NCBI GenBank assembly: GCA_002399765.1
Contig: DHEG01000005.1
Span: 9,347 to 46,107 of the forward strand
Direction: 5' to 3'
DNA from: Caryophanales bacterium UBA4856
GTDB taxonomy: Bacteria > Bacillota_I > Bacilli_A > RFN20 > CAG-288
DNA length: 36,761 nucleotides
Of the stretch, positions 21,785 to 30,170 are shown one piece after another (position 1 is the stretch's first letter; each line of letters starts with the position of its first letter). The translations under genes were made by a program, and so were the position numbers. The notes below the pieces were generated by a model. That model was not told the origin of the DNA and ran no database searches. It was given only the letters and a program-made list of their open reading frames with translations.

Positions 21785-23470
21785 ATGAGCAAAAAGGACA
21801 ATAGGCCTAAGACCTTGTCGGAAGCTTATGACAAAGGTCGTAGGGAGGGGCGGAACATTTTCCTCTCCGTAGGGGTGGGATTGGCGTTATTGGTTGGCGT
21901 AGGAGGCGGCGTGGCCGGTTATTACATAGGCCAAAGTGTCTTTGAGAACACCATCACCCTTTCGAATGGACAGGTCTACAAACTCGACGAGTATGATCTC
22001 AAGATCCTTCAGGCCTATGAGCTCATAAAGAACGATTGGCTCTTTGGCGAAGATGTCGACAATCTCGAAGAGGTCATCACCGACAACATGATAAATGGTC
22101 AGTTGGATAACGATGACGATCCCTATACCTTCTATACTTCCGACATGGCTTCCCAAGGTCTTTCTACCGATGGCAAAGGCCTGGGAATCGTGAGCCAGAC
22201 CTATTATGGCGATGCCTATGTAGATGATGTCTACGATGGGCCGGCGAAAGAGGCCGGACTCCTACCGGGGGACGTTATCGAGAGCGTGACCATCGGAGAC
22301 GACACCTATACCGGCTTTGATGGCTATAGCAGCGGCATCGCCGCCTTGGCCACTTACGAGACCTCCAATCCCAACGACCAAAAGCCCGTCACTCTGCATG
22401 TCCTGCGCGGGGAAAAGAATCTTGACCTTGGCCCGATGTATAGAGGCACTTATTCAGAACCCATTGCCTATGCCATGTATGATCGGTTCGATGACGACGT
22501 GAGTGGCAATAACCTCATAACCCAAGGCTATGGCACCTCTACCGACTCTTTGGTCATAAAGGTAAACACCTTCCTTGAAGACAGCGATGGGCAAGGGCCC
22601 GAGGAATATGTCGAAAGCCTAATAGATCAAGCCCTGGAAGAGAACGGCGGAAAGATCGATAGGCTGGTGTTGGACCTGAGAGGCAATGGCGGAGGCTATG
22701 TCGATCAAGGGGTGGGTTTGGCAATGCTTTTCGTTCCCAAGGGGACGGTGATAGAAGAGGAAATAAACAAGGACGATGAGGTAGTCAGCAAATATGTCCA
22801 AACTGACGATCCGGAGTTCGGGCCGGACGAGATCCCCGACATCCGTTTGATCATCGATGGGGGCTCCGCGTCGGCCACCGAGATGTTCACTTTGGCAATG
22901 TTAGGCTCAGACAGGGCCACGGCCTATGGCTTCAACTCCTATGGCAAGGGCATTGCCCAGACTTTCTTCACTTTCAGCGATGGCTCGGTGATCAGGTATA
23001 CCTATGCCAAGGTCTATGGTCCCAATCCCGATCCCGAAATATATGGGGAAGGGGATTTGATCTCCATCCATGGGGTGGGCATTACGCCAGATTACGAATA
23101 TGGCTCGGACTACTCCCTGTTCGATGATTACAGCCTTTATGATTTCGGCTACATAATAGAACGCTACTACATAGACAAGACCGCCTTTACCTCAGGCGAC
23201 GCCCAAGCCGAATACCAGGACTTCTTCACCAGCATCCTTCCTCTCCTGCATAACAGCGACCATGACCCCTCGACAAGCGATCCTCTCTATGGCGATGTAC
23301 CAGACGACTATGAGGACGCCTTGGCCTATTACAAGGCTGCCAACGGCATAAGCGAAGACGGCTTCGGGGATGAGACCGAGACGGAGTTCAACGGCGAACT
23401 CCATGATCTTGGCATCGAGGTTGCCAACAACCTCTTGGAAGTGGCTCAGGGCGGACAAGCGGACTTTTGA
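21785..23470 (+). CDS. S41 family C-terminal processing peptidase (CtpA/CtpB-like)
   Basis: This 561-residue protein has one N-terminal membrane helix (about 28-52) that would leave the rest outside. It then has a PDZ-like segment (GLGIVSQTYYG ... AGLLPGDVIESV) and an S41 serine protease domain with DLRGNGGGYV, the GGSASATEM motif (catalytic Ser363) and SYGKG (Lys388). The Ser-Lys spacing of 25 matches known CtpB/Prc dyads. A GGAGG site eight bases upstream sets the start at 21785. It is divergent from the atp operon. The acidic, Tyr-rich C-terminal 100 residues are not part of the usual family core. The natural substrate is unknown. Confidence 0.9.
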   Translation: MSKKDNRPKTLSEAYDKGRREGRNIFLSVGVGLALLVGVGGGVAGYYIGQSVFENTITLSNGQVYKLDEYDLKILQAYELIKNDWLFGEDVDNLEEVITDNMINGQLDNDDDPYTFYTSDMASQGLSTDGKGLGIVSQTYYGDAYVDDVYDGPAKEAGLLPGDVIESVTIGDDTYTGFDGYSSGIAALATYETSNPNDQKPVTLHVLRGEKNLDLGPMYRGTYSEPIAYAMYDRFDDDVSGNNLITQGYGTSTDSLVIKVNTFLEDSDGQGPEEYVESLIDQALEENGGKIDRLVLDLRGNGGGYVDQGVGLAMLFVPKGTVIEEEINKDDEVVSKYVQTDDPEFGPDEIPDIRLIIDGGSASATEMFTLAMLGSDRATAYGFNSYGKGIAQTFFTFSDGSVIRYTYAKVYGPNPDPEIYGEGDLISIHGVGITPDYEYGSDYSLFDDYSLYDFGYIIERYYIDKTAFTSGDAQAEYQDFFTSILPLLHNSDHDPSTSDPLYGDVPDDYEDALAYYKAANGISEDGFGDETETEFNGELHDLGIEVANNLLEVAQGGQADF

Positions 23471-23479
23471 GGTTATAAT
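23452..23479 (+). promoter_or_regulatory. Promoter of uvrB
   Basis: CGGACA (23452-23457), a 16-base spacer and a perfect TATAAT (23474-23479) overlap the end of the protease gene and precede uvrB by about 80 bases. Confidence 0.55.
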
Positions 23480-23560
23480 CCTTGATGACAAACGATAGGC
23501 ATAGCAAAAAATCTATTCTACATATACGAGATTGCCAATAAATGGGAGGAATGGAAGCAA

Positions 23561-25549
23561 ATGGATTTCTCACATCCGTTTCAGTTGACCGCCCCGTATT
23601 ATCCTACCGGGGATCAACCGCAGGCAATCACGAAGTTGGCCGCCGGTGTCGAAAGAGGGAGCAAATGGCAGGTCTTGCTTGGGGCCACCGGCACCGGCAA
23701 GACCTTTACCATGGCCAACGTCATCGAGAAGTTGCAGCGGCCGGCCTTGATCTTGGTGCACAACAAGACTTTGGCCGCCCAGGAATACGGGGAGTTCAAG
23801 GAACTCTTCCCCAATAACAGGGTCGAGTTTTTCATCTCTAACTTCGACTTCTATCAACCTGAGGCCTATATTCCCAAGACCGACACCTATATAGACAAAT
23901 CGGTCGTCATGAACCAGGAGATCGAGATGATGAGGGCTGCCGCCGTCAACTCCCTGTTGGAACGCCATGACACCATAGTGGTCGGAACCGTGGCCTCGAT
24001 CTTCGGCTTGACGGATCCTGTGGAATACCATGACCTGGCCTTTACCCTTCGGGTCGGTGATTTCTTTGACCCCAAATCCATAGGCCAGAAGCTGGTCATC
24101 GCCCAATACAAACGCGACAACCTTTCCCTGGATCCAGGCAAGTTCCGCTTCCAGGGTGGGATGCTTGAGATCATGCCCCCTTCCAACAGCGAGAGCAGCA
24201 CGGTCATAAGGGTCTATGCCGAAGATGACAAAATCGCCGAGATCGATGAGTTCAAGCCCGTCACCGGGGAGCTAATCCATTCCTATGATGCCTATCCTGT
24301 CTACCCTGCCTATGAACACGCCTCGGGTCTTGAAAGGGTCAAGAGAGCCTGCATAACCATCAGGCAGGAGCTGACCGAAAGATTGGCCTATTTCGACAAG
24401 GAAGGCAAACCTCTCGAGGCCGAAAGGCTGAAGATGAGGACCGAGCATGACCTTGAATCCTTGGAGGAGTTTGGCATCTGCCCTGGCGTGGAGAACTATG
24501 CACGTCATTTGGATGGCAGGGCCCCGGGTCAGACTCCTTACACCCTGTTTGATTACTTGCCCAAGGATTTCATTCTGTTCATCGATGAATCCCATGTGAC
24601 CTTGCCTCAAATAGGTGGCATGTACTATGGCGACAGAAGCCGCAAGCAGACGCTGGTTAACTATGGCTTCAGGTTGCCGTCGGCCCTGGACAACAGACCG
24701 CTGCGCTTCGACGAGTTCGAGAAGAAGATAACGAACGTCATATGCTGCTCGGCCACACCCGGTGACTATGAGCTCAAACAGACCAACAACCAGAAGGTAG
24801 AGCAGATAATAAGGCCTACCGGGCTTGTGGATCCGATCGTCATCGTCCGCTCCAACAAGATCAACCCCATTCAGGACCTGACCGCTGAGATAAAGAAGCG
24901 CAAGGCCATCAACGAAAGGGCCCTGGTCGTTACCTTGACCATAAAGGATGCGGAAAACCTCACTGAGTATTTGAAGGAGCAGGACATAAAGGTGGCCTAC
25001 CTCCAACACGAGATCAAGACCATGGAGCGGTCGGAGATAATATACAAACTGCGGAAAGGCGACTACGACTGCGTTGTCGGCATAAACCTCTTGCGCGAGG
25101 GACTCGATTTGCCAGAGGTTTCCTTGATTGCCATATTGGATGCTGACAAGGAAGGTTTCCTGAGATCGGAACGGTCCTTGATCCAGATAATCGGCCGTGC
25201 CGCCCGAAACGTGAAGGGGACCGTGATCATGTATAGCGATGCCATCTCCGATGGGATGAAGGCCGCTATCGGTGAGACCAATAGGAGAAGGGCCATTCAG
25301 TTGGCCTATAATCAGGAGCATCATATAACCCCGCACTCCATAATAAAACCCATAAGGCCGCCCGTCAGGTTCATCGACGATGCCAACGGGAAGAGAGCCA
25401 AGGGCCGAGGCAAGATGTCGCAAAAGGAGACGGAACTAATGATCAGGGAACTGACCAAGAGGATGCACGAGGAGGCCAAGGATCTCGATTTTGAGGAAGC
25501 GGCCAAGATCAGGGACGAGATTCTGGAACTCAAGGCCGATTTAAAGTAA
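23561..25549 (+). CDS. uvrB: Excinuclease ABC subunit B
   Basis: UvrB verifies bulky DNA damage in nucleotide excision repair and hands it to UvrC. The 662-residue product is full length, with Walker A GATGTGKTFT (about 41-50), NKTLAAQ, the beta-hairpin region (NFDFYQPEAYIPKTDTYIDK), DESHVTLPQ, helicase motif VI (QIIGRAARN) and the C-terminal UVR motif (EEAKDLDFEEAAKIRDEI) that binds UvrC. The hairpin has Phe where most homologues have Tyr (usual YYDYYQPEAY), a conservative change in the strand-insertion element. uvrA is not adjacent. The 3' end overlaps the convergent Nudix gene by nine bases. Confidence 0.98.
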   Translation: MDFSHPFQLTAPYYPTGDQPQAITKLAAGVERGSKWQVLLGATGTGKTFTMANVIEKLQRPALILVHNKTLAAQEYGEFKELFPNNRVEFFISNFDFYQPEAYIPKTDTYIDKSVVMNQEIEMMRAAAVNSLLERHDTIVVGTVASIFGLTDPVEYHDLAFTLRVGDFFDPKSIGQKLVIAQYKRDNLSLDPGKFRFQGGMLEIMPPSNSESSTVIRVYAEDDKIAEIDEFKPVTGELIHSYDAYPVYPAYEHASGLERVKRACITIRQELTERLAYFDKEGKPLEAERLKMRTEHDLESLEEFGICPGVENYARHLDGRAPGQTPYTLFDYLPKDFILFIDESHVTLPQIGGMYYGDRSRKQTLVNYGFRLPSALDNRPLRFDEFEKKITNVICCSATPGDYELKQTNNQKVEQIIRPTGLVDPIVIVRSNKINPIQDLTAEIKKRKAINERALVVTLTIKDAENLTEYLKEQDIKVAYLQHEIKTMERSEIIYKLRKGDYDCVVGINLLREGLDLPEVSLIAILDADKEGFLRSERSLIQIIGRAARNVKGTVIMYSDAISDGMKAAIGETNRRRAIQLAYNQEHHITPHSIIKPIRPPVRFIDDANGKRAKGRGKMSQKETELMIRELTKRMHEEAKDLDFEEAAKIRDEILELKADLK

Positions 25550-25999
25550 TTCCTCTTTGTATTTGCCCTTGCTCCAAAGGGCGTAGGACTCGGCCAGCCT
25601 TTCGTTTGTCATCACCTTGAATATGCCTTCGAATTCCGGCGACAGGCGATGGAGCTTGAATTCCCTTGGACTTAGCCAAAACACCTTGCCTTCTTTGGAG
25701 CTCCTAAGCGTCCCCGAATAGGTCGAGGTCTTGAAAAGGAAGACCAAATAGCGATAAGACCTAAAGACATCCTCTTTAAGGCCTACTAGCCTTAGGTCCT
25801 TTACGTCCAGGCCGGTTTCCTCCTTCGTTTCCCTAATGGCCGAGGCGACCAACGATTCACGATATCTTACGTGTCCGCCGGGGAAGGCGAGGCCTGGCCA
25901 ATTCCTGTCCACCCTGTCTTCGACAAGGACTTTCCCGTCCTGGCTTTGGATCATGACCATGTTGGTCAGCACCACTTCCTTGAGTTCCTTCTTGTTCAT
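25541..25999 (-). CDS. Nudix hydrolase
   Basis: The 152-residue product has a complete Nudix box (Gly42 to Leu64; GHVRYRE, RETKEETGL), the metal and pyrophosphate site of enzymes that cleave nucleoside diphosphates linked to another group. Its WPGLAFPGGHV lead-in resembles MutT/YtkD-type proteins that clean 8-oxo-dGTP, which would fit a position beside uvrB, but specificity cannot be read from the box. A GGAGGAG site upstream of 25999 decides the start over the longer frame to 26032. It runs convergently to uvrB with a nine-base overlap and no terminator. Confidence 0.9.
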   Translation of the reverse strand: MNKKELKEVVLTNMVMIQSQDGKVLVEDRVDRNWPGLAFPGGHVRYRESLVASAIRETKEETGLDVKDLRLVGLKEDVFRSYRYLVFLFKTSTYSGTLRSSKEGKVFWLSPREFKLHRLSPEFEGIFKVMTNERLAESYALWSKGKYKEELL

Positions 26000-26020
26000 G
26001 CGGTTTCTCCTCCGGGTAAT

Positions 26021-26048
26021 AAAATAGAGCAAAGGGGAGATGGGGCAA
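26021..26048 (-). promoter_or_regulatory. Promoter of the Nudix gene
   Basis: On the minus strand, TTGCCC (26043-26048), a 16-base spacer and TATTTT (26021-26026) lie just before the Nudix ribosome binding site. Confidence 0.5.
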
Positions 26049-26050
26049 TA

Positions 26051-26899
26051 GTGATTGGAACGATGTTAGGCCACATCGCCGGAAGCAGATATGAGCTGGA
26101 CAACATAAAGACCAAGGGTTTCGCTTTCGGTGGCTACTTTACCGATGACAGCATATTAACCGCTGCAGTCGAAGATGCCTTTGTGAAAAAGGATGTAGGG
26201 GAAGTCACCTCAAGCGATGTCGTCGATAGTCTTGTCCGCTTCGGAAAGCATTATCTTCAAAGACCCGAGTCGCGTTTTGGCAATCGCATGGCCCAGTGGT
26301 TTCTCTCCTTTGATCACCGGCCTTATGGCTCCATGGGCGATGGGGCACCGGCCAGGATTGGGCCCGTCGGTTGGGTTGGTAAGGACGAGGATGAAGTCAA
26401 GGGGCTATCCTTCCTTGTCACCCATGTCACCCACGATACCCCAGAGGCCTTGAGGGGTGCGGAGTGCGTGACAATGTGCATCTTTTGGGCTCGCAAAGGC
26501 TTGGGCAAGGCGGAAATTATAGAGAGGGTCGAAAGGGACTATTATGCCTTGCCTGGGGATTACGAAAAGCTCAGGAGCGATTATGGCGGCAGTCTTTTGA
26601 CTCAAAATGTGGTCCCAAAGGCGATCTTTTCCTTCTTGAGGGGAACCGATACCGCAGATGCGATAAAAACCGCCGTTTCCATCGGTGGCGATAGCGACAT
26701 CATTGCGGCCATCACCGGTTCAATCGCCGAGGCTTTCTATGGCCCTTCCTTTTTGCAGGAAGAGGCTTTGGACAAGTTCAAGGATCCCTTGATGGCAAAG
26801 ACCGAGAAAGGTTTCTATGATTACTTAAAGAAGCGAAAGGCAATCGAGGGATGCGTTGACAAAGAAGATGGGGATGGTTGGTTCGTTGGAGCTGAATGA
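26051..26899 (+). CDS. ADP-ribosylglycohydrolase family protein
   Basis: The 282-residue product belongs to the DraG/ARH fold, dinuclear-magnesium enzymes that remove ADP-ribose from proteins or related molecules. It has the N-terminal MIGTMLGHIAGSRYE (usual IGDIxGSxxE), the metal-binding TDDS (31-34) and the C-terminal GGDSDIIAAITGSIAEA (from 212). GTG at 26051 is chosen because the family signature begins there and AAGGGGAGA lies upstream. The usual acidic residue in the first motif (GDIxGS) is replaced by His8. The GNAT gene follows after three bases, so they form an operon. No matching ADP-ribosyltransferase is in the window. Confidence 0.9.
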   Translation: MIGTMLGHIAGSRYELDNIKTKGFAFGGYFTDDSILTAAVEDAFVKKDVGEVTSSDVVDSLVRFGKHYLQRPESRFGNRMAQWFLSFDHRPYGSMGDGAPARIGPVGWVGKDEDEVKGLSFLVTHVTHDTPEALRGAECVTMCIFWARKGLGKAEIIERVERDYYALPGDYEKLRSDYGGSLLTQNVVPKAIFSFLRGTDTADAIKTAVSIGGDSDIIAAITGSIAEAFYGPSFLQEEALDKFKDPLMAKTEKGFYDYLKKRKAIEGCVDKEDGDGWFVGAE

Positions 26900-26902
26900 G
26901 TA

Positions 26903-27400
26903 ATGGAAAGAAAAATAAGGCTGGCGGAGACGAAAGACCTGGAAGAGATAATGACCATCTATGACAATGCCAGGAAGTTCATGGCTGCCAATGGCAATCC
27001 GACCCAATGGGCCAACCATCCCACCAGGGACTTGATCGTGACCGACATCGCGGCCCATAGACTGTATGTCTTGGTGGATGACCTTAATGTCATTTTGGGG
27101 GTCTTTGCCTTCATCGAAGGACCCGATTCGACCTATTCGAAGATCTACGACGGCAAGTGGCTCAATGATAGACCGTATTGGGTCATCCATAGGCTTGCCT
27201 CGAACCTGAAGGCCCATGGCGTTTTCAAGGCCATATCCGATTGGTGCCTTACCAAGGCTACCGACATCAGGATCGATACCCATAGGGACAACATCCCGAT
27301 GCAAAAAGCCCTCTACAAATATGGATATTCCTATTGTGGGGTGATTCATTTAGACAATGGCGATCCCCGCATTGCTTTCCAATTTTGCAAAAAAGTCTAG
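26903..27400 (+). CDS. GNAT family N-acetyltransferase
   Basis: The 165-residue product has the GNAT fold: N-terminal IRLAETKDLEEIMTIYDNARKFM, a central acetyl-CoA-binding strand and helix (YWVIHRLASNLKAHGVFKAISDWCL) and the C-terminal DTHRDNIPMQKALYKYGYSYCGVI. GNAT proteins transfer acetyl from acetyl-CoA to amines. The HRDNIPMQKALYKYGF-type ending is common in small-molecule acetyltransferases of Bacillota, but the substrate is unknown. It starts three bases after the ADP-ribosylglycohydrolase stop. Confidence 0.88.
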   Translation: MERKIRLAETKDLEEIMTIYDNARKFMAANGNPTQWANHPTRDLIVTDIAAHRLYVLVDDLNVILGVFAFIEGPDSTYSKIYDGKWLNDRPYWVIHRLASNLKAHGVFKAISDWCLTKATDIRIDTHRDNIPMQKALYKYGYSYCGVIHLDNGDPRIAFQFCKKV

Positions 27401-27414
27401 AAAGGCCTTATTAT
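27385..27414 (+). promoter_or_regulatory. Promoter of the 27453 gene
   Basis: TTGCAA (27385-27390), an 18-base spacer and TATTAT (27409-27414) lie at the end of the GNAT gene, about 40 bases before the next start. Confidence 0.55.
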
Positions 27415-27452
27415 CTTAGCGGCACTTATCCCGTAAGGAGAGAGGAGGTAAC

Positions 27453-28007
27453 ATGACTATTCGCAAAGTTGCGCAGTGGGTTCTGACCGCACTCGCGTTC
27501 GTCGGTGCGATCTTGGTAATCGTGTCGTTCGCCTTGCCGTTCTTTTCACAGACAGCTAGTTTCAGCAGCGTCATTTTCAGCGGCTCTGGCACTTTGACCG
27601 TCACCGGCTTCGCCTATGCCTTCGGTGGAACCTCCGTTATCGCCAGCAGTAGTTCTTCATTCACCTATGGCGACGTCAGCATCGCCCCCGGAATCCTGTC
27701 TGCCTTCATCTTGGCTGTCCTGGGGCTTGTCCTTTTGGTCGTACATCTCGTCTTCTCTTACGGCAAGACTCCTGTCCTTGTCAAGAAGGGCCTGGCAGTG
27801 GTCATATTCCTGGTCTTCGGCGCATTGACCGGATTGCTGTTCAGCACCTTGCCGTTGGTTGGTGAGGATGCCAGCAGTTCTTCCAGTGCCGTCGTCGATG
27901 CCTCGGCCGGATTGGGAAGCGGAGCCATCCTTGGCGGCGTCTTCTCCGCAGTCGTGGCCCTGTTGGCCTTGCTTTCGGCCGTAGTTGCTCCTGACACCGC
28001 CAAGTAA
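27453..28007 (+). CDS. Small four-helix membrane protein of unknown function
   Basis: This 184-residue protein has four hydrophobic segments (about 8-32, 78-100, 110-132 and 152-178) and two Ser/Gly/Val-rich loops facing the same side. A consensus AGGAGG site eight bases before the ATG, its own promoter and a strong terminator suggest a well-expressed single gene. The helices are very rich in Val, Leu, Ala and Ser. I do not recognise a family. Confidence 0.8.
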   Translation: MTIRKVAQWVLTALAFVGAILVIVSFALPFFSQTASFSSVIFSGSGTLTVTGFAYAFGGTSVIASSSSSFTYGDVSIAPGILSAFILAVLGLVLLVVHLVFSYGKTPVLVKKGLAVVIFLVFGALTGLLFSTLPLVGEDASSSSSAVVDASAGLGSGAILGGVFSAVVALLALLSAVVAPDTAK

Positions 28008-28023
28008 GCGGGAAGAATCGAAG

Positions 28024-28051
28024 AAGACCTGGCTTAGGCCAGGTCTTTTTT
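28024..28051 (+). terminator. Rho-independent terminator
   Basis: A 10-bp stem (AAGACCTGGC with GCCAGGTCTT), a four-base loop and a T-run close the small membrane protein gene. On the minus strand the same hairpin directly follows the fni stop (28053) and may help end that operon, though its U-tract there is poor. Confidence 0.92.
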
Positions 28052-28052
28052 C

Positions 28053-29090
28053 TTACTCCAGACTTTGCTGCTTGATGAAATCCTTCAGATCCCCGTTGTA
28101 ATAGGCTTTGAGCCTAACTGCCTCATAGGGTTTGCTAAGACCATACAGGGCCAAAACCAAGCGCAGCTGGCCGATGAGCCGCTCCACGAAATCGGCCGCC
28201 TTTTCGGGTCCGTAATCCACCAATTGATGGAGGACCAGGCCACTGATGCCTATGGCCTTGCCGCCCAAGACCAGGCACTTTAGCATATCCAGGGGATTCC
28301 TGATGCCGCCTGAGGCGAAGGCGGTGATGCCGACTTTCTTGGCAGCCAAGAGGGACTTCACCGCCGACAATCCGATCTCCGACAGATAGCTCATGTCGAA
28401 GTCCTTGCGCCTGGAATTCTCGATGTCGACGAAATTCGTCCCACCGAAACCGGCCACATCCACATACTTCACGCCTATCTCCTTGAGTTTCTCAAGGCTA
28501 TCCTGGTCGAAGCCGAATCCCACTTCCTTGACAATTACGGGGACTTTGACTTTCTTTGCGAGAGCCGCGATCTTATCCAGCCAGACAAAGTCGCGATCGC
28601 CCTCAGGCATGACGGCTTCCTGGATGGCGTTAACGTGTATTTGCAAGGCATCGGCCTTAAGCAAATCGACGATTTCGTTTGCCTCAGCGGGTGTCACGTT
28701 GGGATTTATGTTTGTGAAGACCAAGCCGGTGGGATCGTTTTCCCTTACGATGGTGAAGGACGACGACCAAGCCGGTTCCTGGACAAGGATCGAGGCGCTT
28801 CCGGTGGCCATTCCGATATTCAGCTTCGCTGCTATGGTAGCCAGCTGGGCATTTATGCCCTTCGACTTGTCCGATCCGCCGGTCATCGCGTTTATGTAAA
28901 GAGGAGCCGAGAGTTTGTGACCGAACAAGGTGGTGGTAAGGTCGACATCCGTAACCCGGCTTTCGGGAAGGGTCGGCCTGATAAGGTGCATCTGGTCGAA
29001 ATCGCTGGGCCTTCTTACGGAATAGTATTTTTCGGCCAGCTCTATATGTTCGTCTTTTCTCCTTGAACGTATGCTTTGCGTTTTTCCCAT
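28053..29090 (-). CDS. fni: Type 2 isopentenyl-diphosphate delta-isomerase
   Basis: This FMN- and NAD(P)H-dependent enzyme interconverts IPP and DMAPP, the last step of the mevalonate branch. The 345-residue product has RKDEHIELA near the N-terminus (from residue 11), the flavin-binding NAMTGGS, the active-site QIHVNAIQE, VIVKEVGFGF and DVAGFGGTNFVDIENSRR, all typical of Idi-2. It is the last gene of the mevalonate operon and starts one base after the stop of the phosphomevalonate kinase gene. Confidence 0.96.
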   Translation of the reverse strand: MGKTQSIRSRRKDEHIELAEKYYSVRRPSDFDQMHLIRPTLPESRVTDVDLTTTLFGHKLSAPLYINAMTGGSDKSKGINAQLATIAAKLNIGMATGSASILVQEPAWSSSFTIVRENDPTGLVFTNINPNVTPAEANEIVDLLKADALQIHVNAIQEAVMPEGDRDFVWLDKIAALAKKVKVPVIVKEVGFGFDQDSLEKLKEIGVKYVDVAGFGGTNFVDIENSRRKDFDMSYLSEIGLSAVKSLLAAKKVGITAFASGGIRNPLDMLKCLVLGGKAIGISGLVLHQLVDYGPEKAADFVERLIGQLRLVLALYGLSKPYEAVRLKAYYNGDLKDFIKQQSLE

Positions 29091-29091
29091 G

Positions 29092-30162
29092 TCATTTCCT
29101 ATAGACCTTAAGGCTCATCGGCTTTATACCGGCTTCTTCCCATTCTTTGTAGACCTGAGGAATGTCTATCGTGTTCGCCGCTATGGCTATGCCACAATCG
29201 CCATTCCCGGCTCCGGAGCTCTTGGCAGCCGCACCATACTTGTCGGCTATCTCGATCAAGGACTTCAGAAGCGGTATCTCTATCTCGATCCCGGTGAAGG
29301 CACTTAGGTCCAACAGCAATTTCCTGTTGGCATTGATGCCCGCTTTTATCTTGGCGAGGCTCTTCTCCTTGAAGCCCTCGATTATTCCCTCAACAACATT
29401 ACGACTTCCTGAAAGAAATTGATCGTATCTTGCTTCTTTTGCTTCCTTCGCTTTGGCGTTTTCGTCGACCAGCTTAGGCGTGGAGGCGGGGATGCCAGTC
29501 CACCCGATCAGAAGATCCATATCGTCAGGAGCGGTGAGGGGAACGACATTCAACTTCGGCCAGCTCTCCTCCGCCACGGCACAGATCTTCTTGTCGTTCA
29601 CTTCTTCCTGAAGCCAATCCTTGTCGAAGGCGGTGTAAGCGATGTATCCGGTATAGACGCAGGCCGCGATATCACCACCGGAGCCATTCTTTTGGACCCT
29701 CATATGGGAAATGGCAGCCAATTTGTACAAGAGATCCTTCGTCAAGGCGCAGCCATTGAAAGCGAACAGGGCCTTTATCGTCGCAACCGTCACTGCCGCC
29801 GAGGATCCCAAACCATACTTGTCGCCGTATTTCGAAGCCAGGCCATTGGTTACGGTAAGGTTGTAATACCTAGGCTTTATGCCCTTGTCGAACAGGTAGC
29901 TTTCGGCCACCCTTATGGCGCCTAAGGTATACTGGAGAGGATCATCGCGATAATCCAAGACCATCTCGTAGCCGACCCTGGTCCAATGGACGACATTGTC
30001 GTAACTGCCCTTCGACCTGATCGTTCCGCCGGTGGTGGAAGTCGTGATCGTTACCGTCACGAATCGATCCAGCGCCACCACTATGGCAGGACAGCCATCC
30101 AACACGGCATATTCACCGGCTAGGTAGAGCTTTCCGGGAGCCCTGGTAATGATCTTTGCCAT
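29092..30162 (-). CDS. mvaK2: Phosphomevalonate kinase
   Basis: This GHMP kinase converts phosphomevalonate to diphosphomevalonate. The 356-residue product has the N-terminal APGKLYLAGEYAVLDG, the GHMP ATP-binding motif KYGLGSSAAVTVATIKA and a C-terminal SSGAGNGDCGIA motif. It lies between mvaD and fni with gaps of eight and one bases, the usual Gram-positive order. Confidence 0.95.
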   Translation of the reverse strand: MAKIITRAPGKLYLAGEYAVLDGCPAIVVALDRFVTVTITTSTTGGTIRSKGSYDNVVHWTRVGYEMVLDYRDDPLQYTLGAIRVAESYLFDKGIKPRYYNLTVTNGLASKYGDKYGLGSSAAVTVATIKALFAFNGCALTKDLLYKLAAISHMRVQKNGSGGDIAACVYTGYIAYTAFDKDWLQEEVNDKKICAVAEESWPKLNVVPLTAPDDMDLLIGWTGIPASTPKLVDENAKAKEAKEARYDQFLSGSRNVVEGIIEGFKEKSLAKIKAGINANRKLLLDLSAFTGIEIEIPLLKSLIEIADKYGAAAKSSGAGNGDCGIAIAANTIDIPQVYKEWEEAGIKPMSLKVYRK

Positions 30163-30170
30163 TTCTTTCT

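Noticed and set aside
28483..28496. TTGAG...CTCAA inverted repeat inside fni as a third FNR-like box
   Set aside because: The half-sites are TTGAG/CTCAA with a centre one base short, and it lies in mid-gene far from a start.
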